NCBI RefSeq assembly: GCF_042652645.1
Contig: NZ_JBHSGU010000002.1
Location: forward strand, 806,001-870,000
DNA length: 64,000 nt
From: Glaciecola siphonariae
GTDB taxonomy: Bacteria > Pseudomonadota > Gammaproteobacteria > Enterobacterales > Alteromonadaceae
Direction of reading: 5' to 3'
Of the stretch, positions 62,056 through 64,000 are shown piece by piece. The position numbers and the translations under genes were made by a program. The notes below the pieces were generated by a model. The model had not been told where the DNA came from, did no database searches, and saw nothing but the letters and a program-made list of their open reading frames with translations. Positions within the stretch are counted from its first letter, which is position 1, and each line of letters opens with the position of its first letter.

Positions 62056-64000
62056 TTAATTTACTAGCGCTTCTATGGGGTGCCGTGGTCGAAATCTCGC
62101 CAGACGCTTAACTTGACTGCGACAGGAATAGCCGGTAGCCAAGACCCGTGAGGCATCATACTGCTCAATTTTACGACGCCAACTCAAATCATAAATGCCA
62201 ATGGAGTTTTCTAAGTGTTCCGTTTCATGCCCGTAAGTTCCCGCCATGCCGCAACACCCCACAGGAATGATCTCAAGGGTCAGACCTAAACGCTTAAATA
62301 TGCCCTGCCAGTCTTTTTCAGAACTTGGCAGTGCCGTTTTTTCTGTGCAGTGCGCGAACAAATAAAAAGGCTTATTGTCGTTCACTCGTATATTGTCAAA
62401 ACACTGTTCTGGCACATCGCTTAGCCATTCGGTGAGCGTGTTAACAGCAAAGTTGCCCCGCTGAGCACCCAATATTTTATCGTATTCGTCGCGGTAACAC
62501 AGCACCAATGACGCATCGACGCCAATTAATGGAATACCTAAATCGCCAACGGCATTTAAAAACCCAGCAGTGCTGCGTGCTGTGTGCTCAAACTCTTTCA
62601 AGAACCCCTTTACATGCTGCGGCTTTCCATTTGGAGAAAACGGCAGTAGAACGCCGTGATAACCTAATCCTTGAATAAACGCTAAGGTTTTATCAACCGC
62701 ATCTGCGTCGTAAAAGCTGGTAAAGGGGTCTTGCACCACAAGCACATATTTGGCCTTTTGTTCATCAGGCAATGCTTTTAGGGCGTTTAAATCATATTGA
62801 CTGCTCAGTGCGCTTAAGCGCTTCGTCAAAGGTGGATAAGACAGTAGCGGCGCATCTACATAACCCACCCATTGTTTGAGAACATACTTAACTAAACGGT
62901 TGTCAAGAAAGGCGTTGGCCAGTCTCGGGATGCGCGCAAGCATGGGTGCCAAGCGCTCAACGTTTGCAACAAAATAGTCTTTTAAAGGCCGCGCATATTT
63001 GGTGTAGTAAATCGCCAAAAATTTTGCTCGAAAATCAGGTACGTCTACGTTCACAGGACACTGATTGGTGCACGACTTACATGCTAAGCACCCATTCATC
63101 GCCTCAAAGACTTCGTGAGAAAAGTCAGACGCGTCAGGCTGTTTGGCCGATGTAACGCGACTGAACATACTCAATGGCGTAAAGCTCTTATAGGATAAGT
63201 CTGTGGTGTTCACCCCATGACGCTGCAACTGATATAGCCATTCACGAATTAAGCCCGCTCGTCCTTTGGGGCTGTGACGGCGGTCTCGCGTAATCTTACT
63301 AGACGGGCACATCGGCGAGGTGGTGTCGTAGTTATAGCAAAGTCCGTTCCCGTTACAGCTCATCGCAGGCGCGAATGCCTCTCTGAGGGTAATCGGTATT
63401 TGTCGGTCGTAGGTGGCACGCTTTACATCATCTACTTTAACCAACTGTGCGCCCGACTGATAAGGCGTACAAATTTTACCGGGGTTCATTTTATTATGAG
63501 GGTCAAAGGCCGCTTTAATCTTGCATATTTCGTCATACAGCTCTTCTCCAAAAAAGGCAGGCGCGTATTCACTACGATAGCCCTTGCCATGCTCACCCCA
63601 CATCAATCCGCCGTATTTGGCCACCAGCGCAACAACTTGGTCAGATATCGTTTTAACGAGTTTTTCTTGGTCTTCATCATATAAATTCAGCGCCGGGCGC
63701 ACATGTAAAACGCCAGCATCAACATGACCAAACATACCGTATTGCAGTCCGTGACTGTCTAACAGCGCTCTAAACTCCATAATGAAATCGGCAAGTTTCT
63801 CTGGCGGAACTGCGGTGTCTTCGGCAAACGCAATGGGCTTTTTATCGCCCTTGGTTTTACCTAATAAACCAACCGCTTTTTTACGCATACCGTAAATCTT
63901 TTTAATCTCAGCGGTATCGTAGGTAATTTGATAACCAATGACACCAGAGCGCTCATTCGCTATTTCGGAGTCGAGCCGTTCGCTCAGCAGCTTGATTTTT
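62056..64000 (-). CDS. ydiJ: YdiJ-like FAD-linked oxidoreductase with Fe-S domain, C-terminal part (cut by window edge)
   Basis: The frame is open through the right edge, so the ~648 residues seen are the C-terminal two thirds of a ~1,000-aa protein. The visible part begins in the FAD-linked oxidase C domain (GMFGHVDAGVLHVRPAL, MWGEHGKGYRSEYAP, FDPHNKMNPGKI), followed by a ferredoxin-type cluster motif CLACKSCTNQCPV and a CCG domain (VGCCGMAGTYGHE). This arrangement is typical of YdiJ, a D-2-hydroxyglutarate/D-lactate-type dehydrogenase fused to a GlpC-like Fe-S module. An internal Met at 63888 is not the start. Substrate not certain. Confidence 0.92.
   Translation of the reverse strand, partial: KIKLLSERLDSEIANERSGVIGYQITYDTAEIKKIYGMRKKAVGLLGKTKGDKKPIAFAEDTAVPPEKLADFIMEFRALLDSHGLQYGMFGHVDAGVLHVRPALNLYDEDQEKLVKTISDQVVALVAKYGGLMWGEHGKGYRSEYAPAFFGEELYDEICKIKAAFDPHNKMNPGKICTPYQSGAQLVKVDDVKRATYDRQIPITLREAFAPAMSCNGNGLCYNYDTTSPMCPSSKITRDRRHSPKGRAGLIREWLYQLQRHGVNTTDLSYKSFTPLSMFSRVTSAKQPDASDFSHEVFEAMNGCLACKSCTNQCPVNVDVPDFRAKFLAIYYTKYARPLKDYFVANVERLAPMLARIPRLANAFLDNRLVKYVLKQWVGYVDAPLLSYPPLTKRLSALSSQYDLNALKALPDEQKAKYVLVVQDPFTSFYDADAVDKTLAFIQGLGYHGVLLPFSPNGKPQHVKGFLKEFEHTARSTAGFLNAVGDLGIPLIGVDASLVLCYRDEYDKILGAQRGNFAVNTLTEWLSDVPEQCFDNIRVNDNKPFYLFAHCTEKTALPSSEKDWQGIFKRLGLTLEIIPVGCCGMAGTYGHETEHLENSIGIYDLSWRRKIEQYDASRVLATGYSCRSQVKRLARFRPRHPIEALVN

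Noticed and set aside
62056..63888. Taking the Met at 63888 as the start of the FAD/Fe-S protein
   Set aside because: The frame continues without a stop to the window edge, and the FAD-binding N-terminal part expected for this family is missing from the shorter form.

Overview
The window looks like a chromosomal segment from a marine gammaproteobacterium of the Alteromonadales type (Alteromonas/Glaciecola relatives). The signs are moderate GC, a gcvA-ygdD-rlmM block in the enterobacterial order, a Vibrio/Shewanella-type second elongation factor G, small families typical of this group (DUF3080, DUF2897, DUF4826), and a large TonB receptor. This placement is inferred from gene content; no 16S gene is present. 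There are no insertion sequences, prophages, CRISPR arrays or rRNA genes.

Layout. 1-1918 (minus): pheS and the 5' part of pheT. 2033-8842 (minus): a full cyanophycin turnover locus, transcribed iadA, cphB, cphA, then an orphan Mur-ligase paralogue without an ATP-grasp domain. 9090-10723: a RIO-type protein kinase and a polysaccharide deacetylase. 10842-14088 (minus): thrS-infC-rpmI-rplT, with infC starting at AUU. In E. coli this group is contiguous with pheST; here about 8.9 kb containing the cyanophycin genes lies between them. 14348-20459: a DUF3080 lipoprotein, then a carbohydrate-acid-like set (class II aldolase, enolase-superfamily enzyme, amidohydrolase, SDR) in two convergent pairs around exonuclease III. 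20702-22861: a siderophore-type TonB receptor with a strong Fur-box candidate.

23721-36485 (plus): a four-gene type I secretion operon. It has two unequal ABC transporters whose ATP sites look complementary (one without a P-loop, the other without a signature motif), an HlyD adaptor, and a roughly 2,580-residue VCBS/cadherin-like cargo with a tandemly duplicated 306-residue supermodule, a basic N-terminus and an acidic C-terminus. No outer-membrane channel gene is present here.

36618-46120: ferredoxin-NADP reductase, a Cys/Met-metabolism PLP enzyme, DNA polymerase II, tRNA-Val(GAC), a patatin-like protein, an ArsC/YffB-like protein, an M15 peptidase with a tiny overlapping DUF2897 gene, YbjQ, a HIT-like protein and AstE. 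46165-52115: an EAL protein with a degenerate GGDEF domain, then glycogen phosphorylase and phosphoglucomutase. 52396-56317: MoxR-DUF58-transglutaminase operon. 56386-61092: fusA2, rlmM, ygdD and gcvA. 61310-64000: a small secreted protein, a DUF4826 protein and the C-terminal two thirds of a YdiJ-like FAD/Fe-S oxidoreductase.

Metabolic theme. The region can plausibly store and mobilise nitrogen and carbon: cyanophycin to beta-Asp-Arg to Asp plus Arg, with AstE of the arginine succinyltransferase pathway nearby, and glycogen to glucose-1-P to glucose-6-P. Several intergenic spacers carry unrelated 7-15 bp degenerate tandem repeats, a recurrent feature of this chromosome segment.
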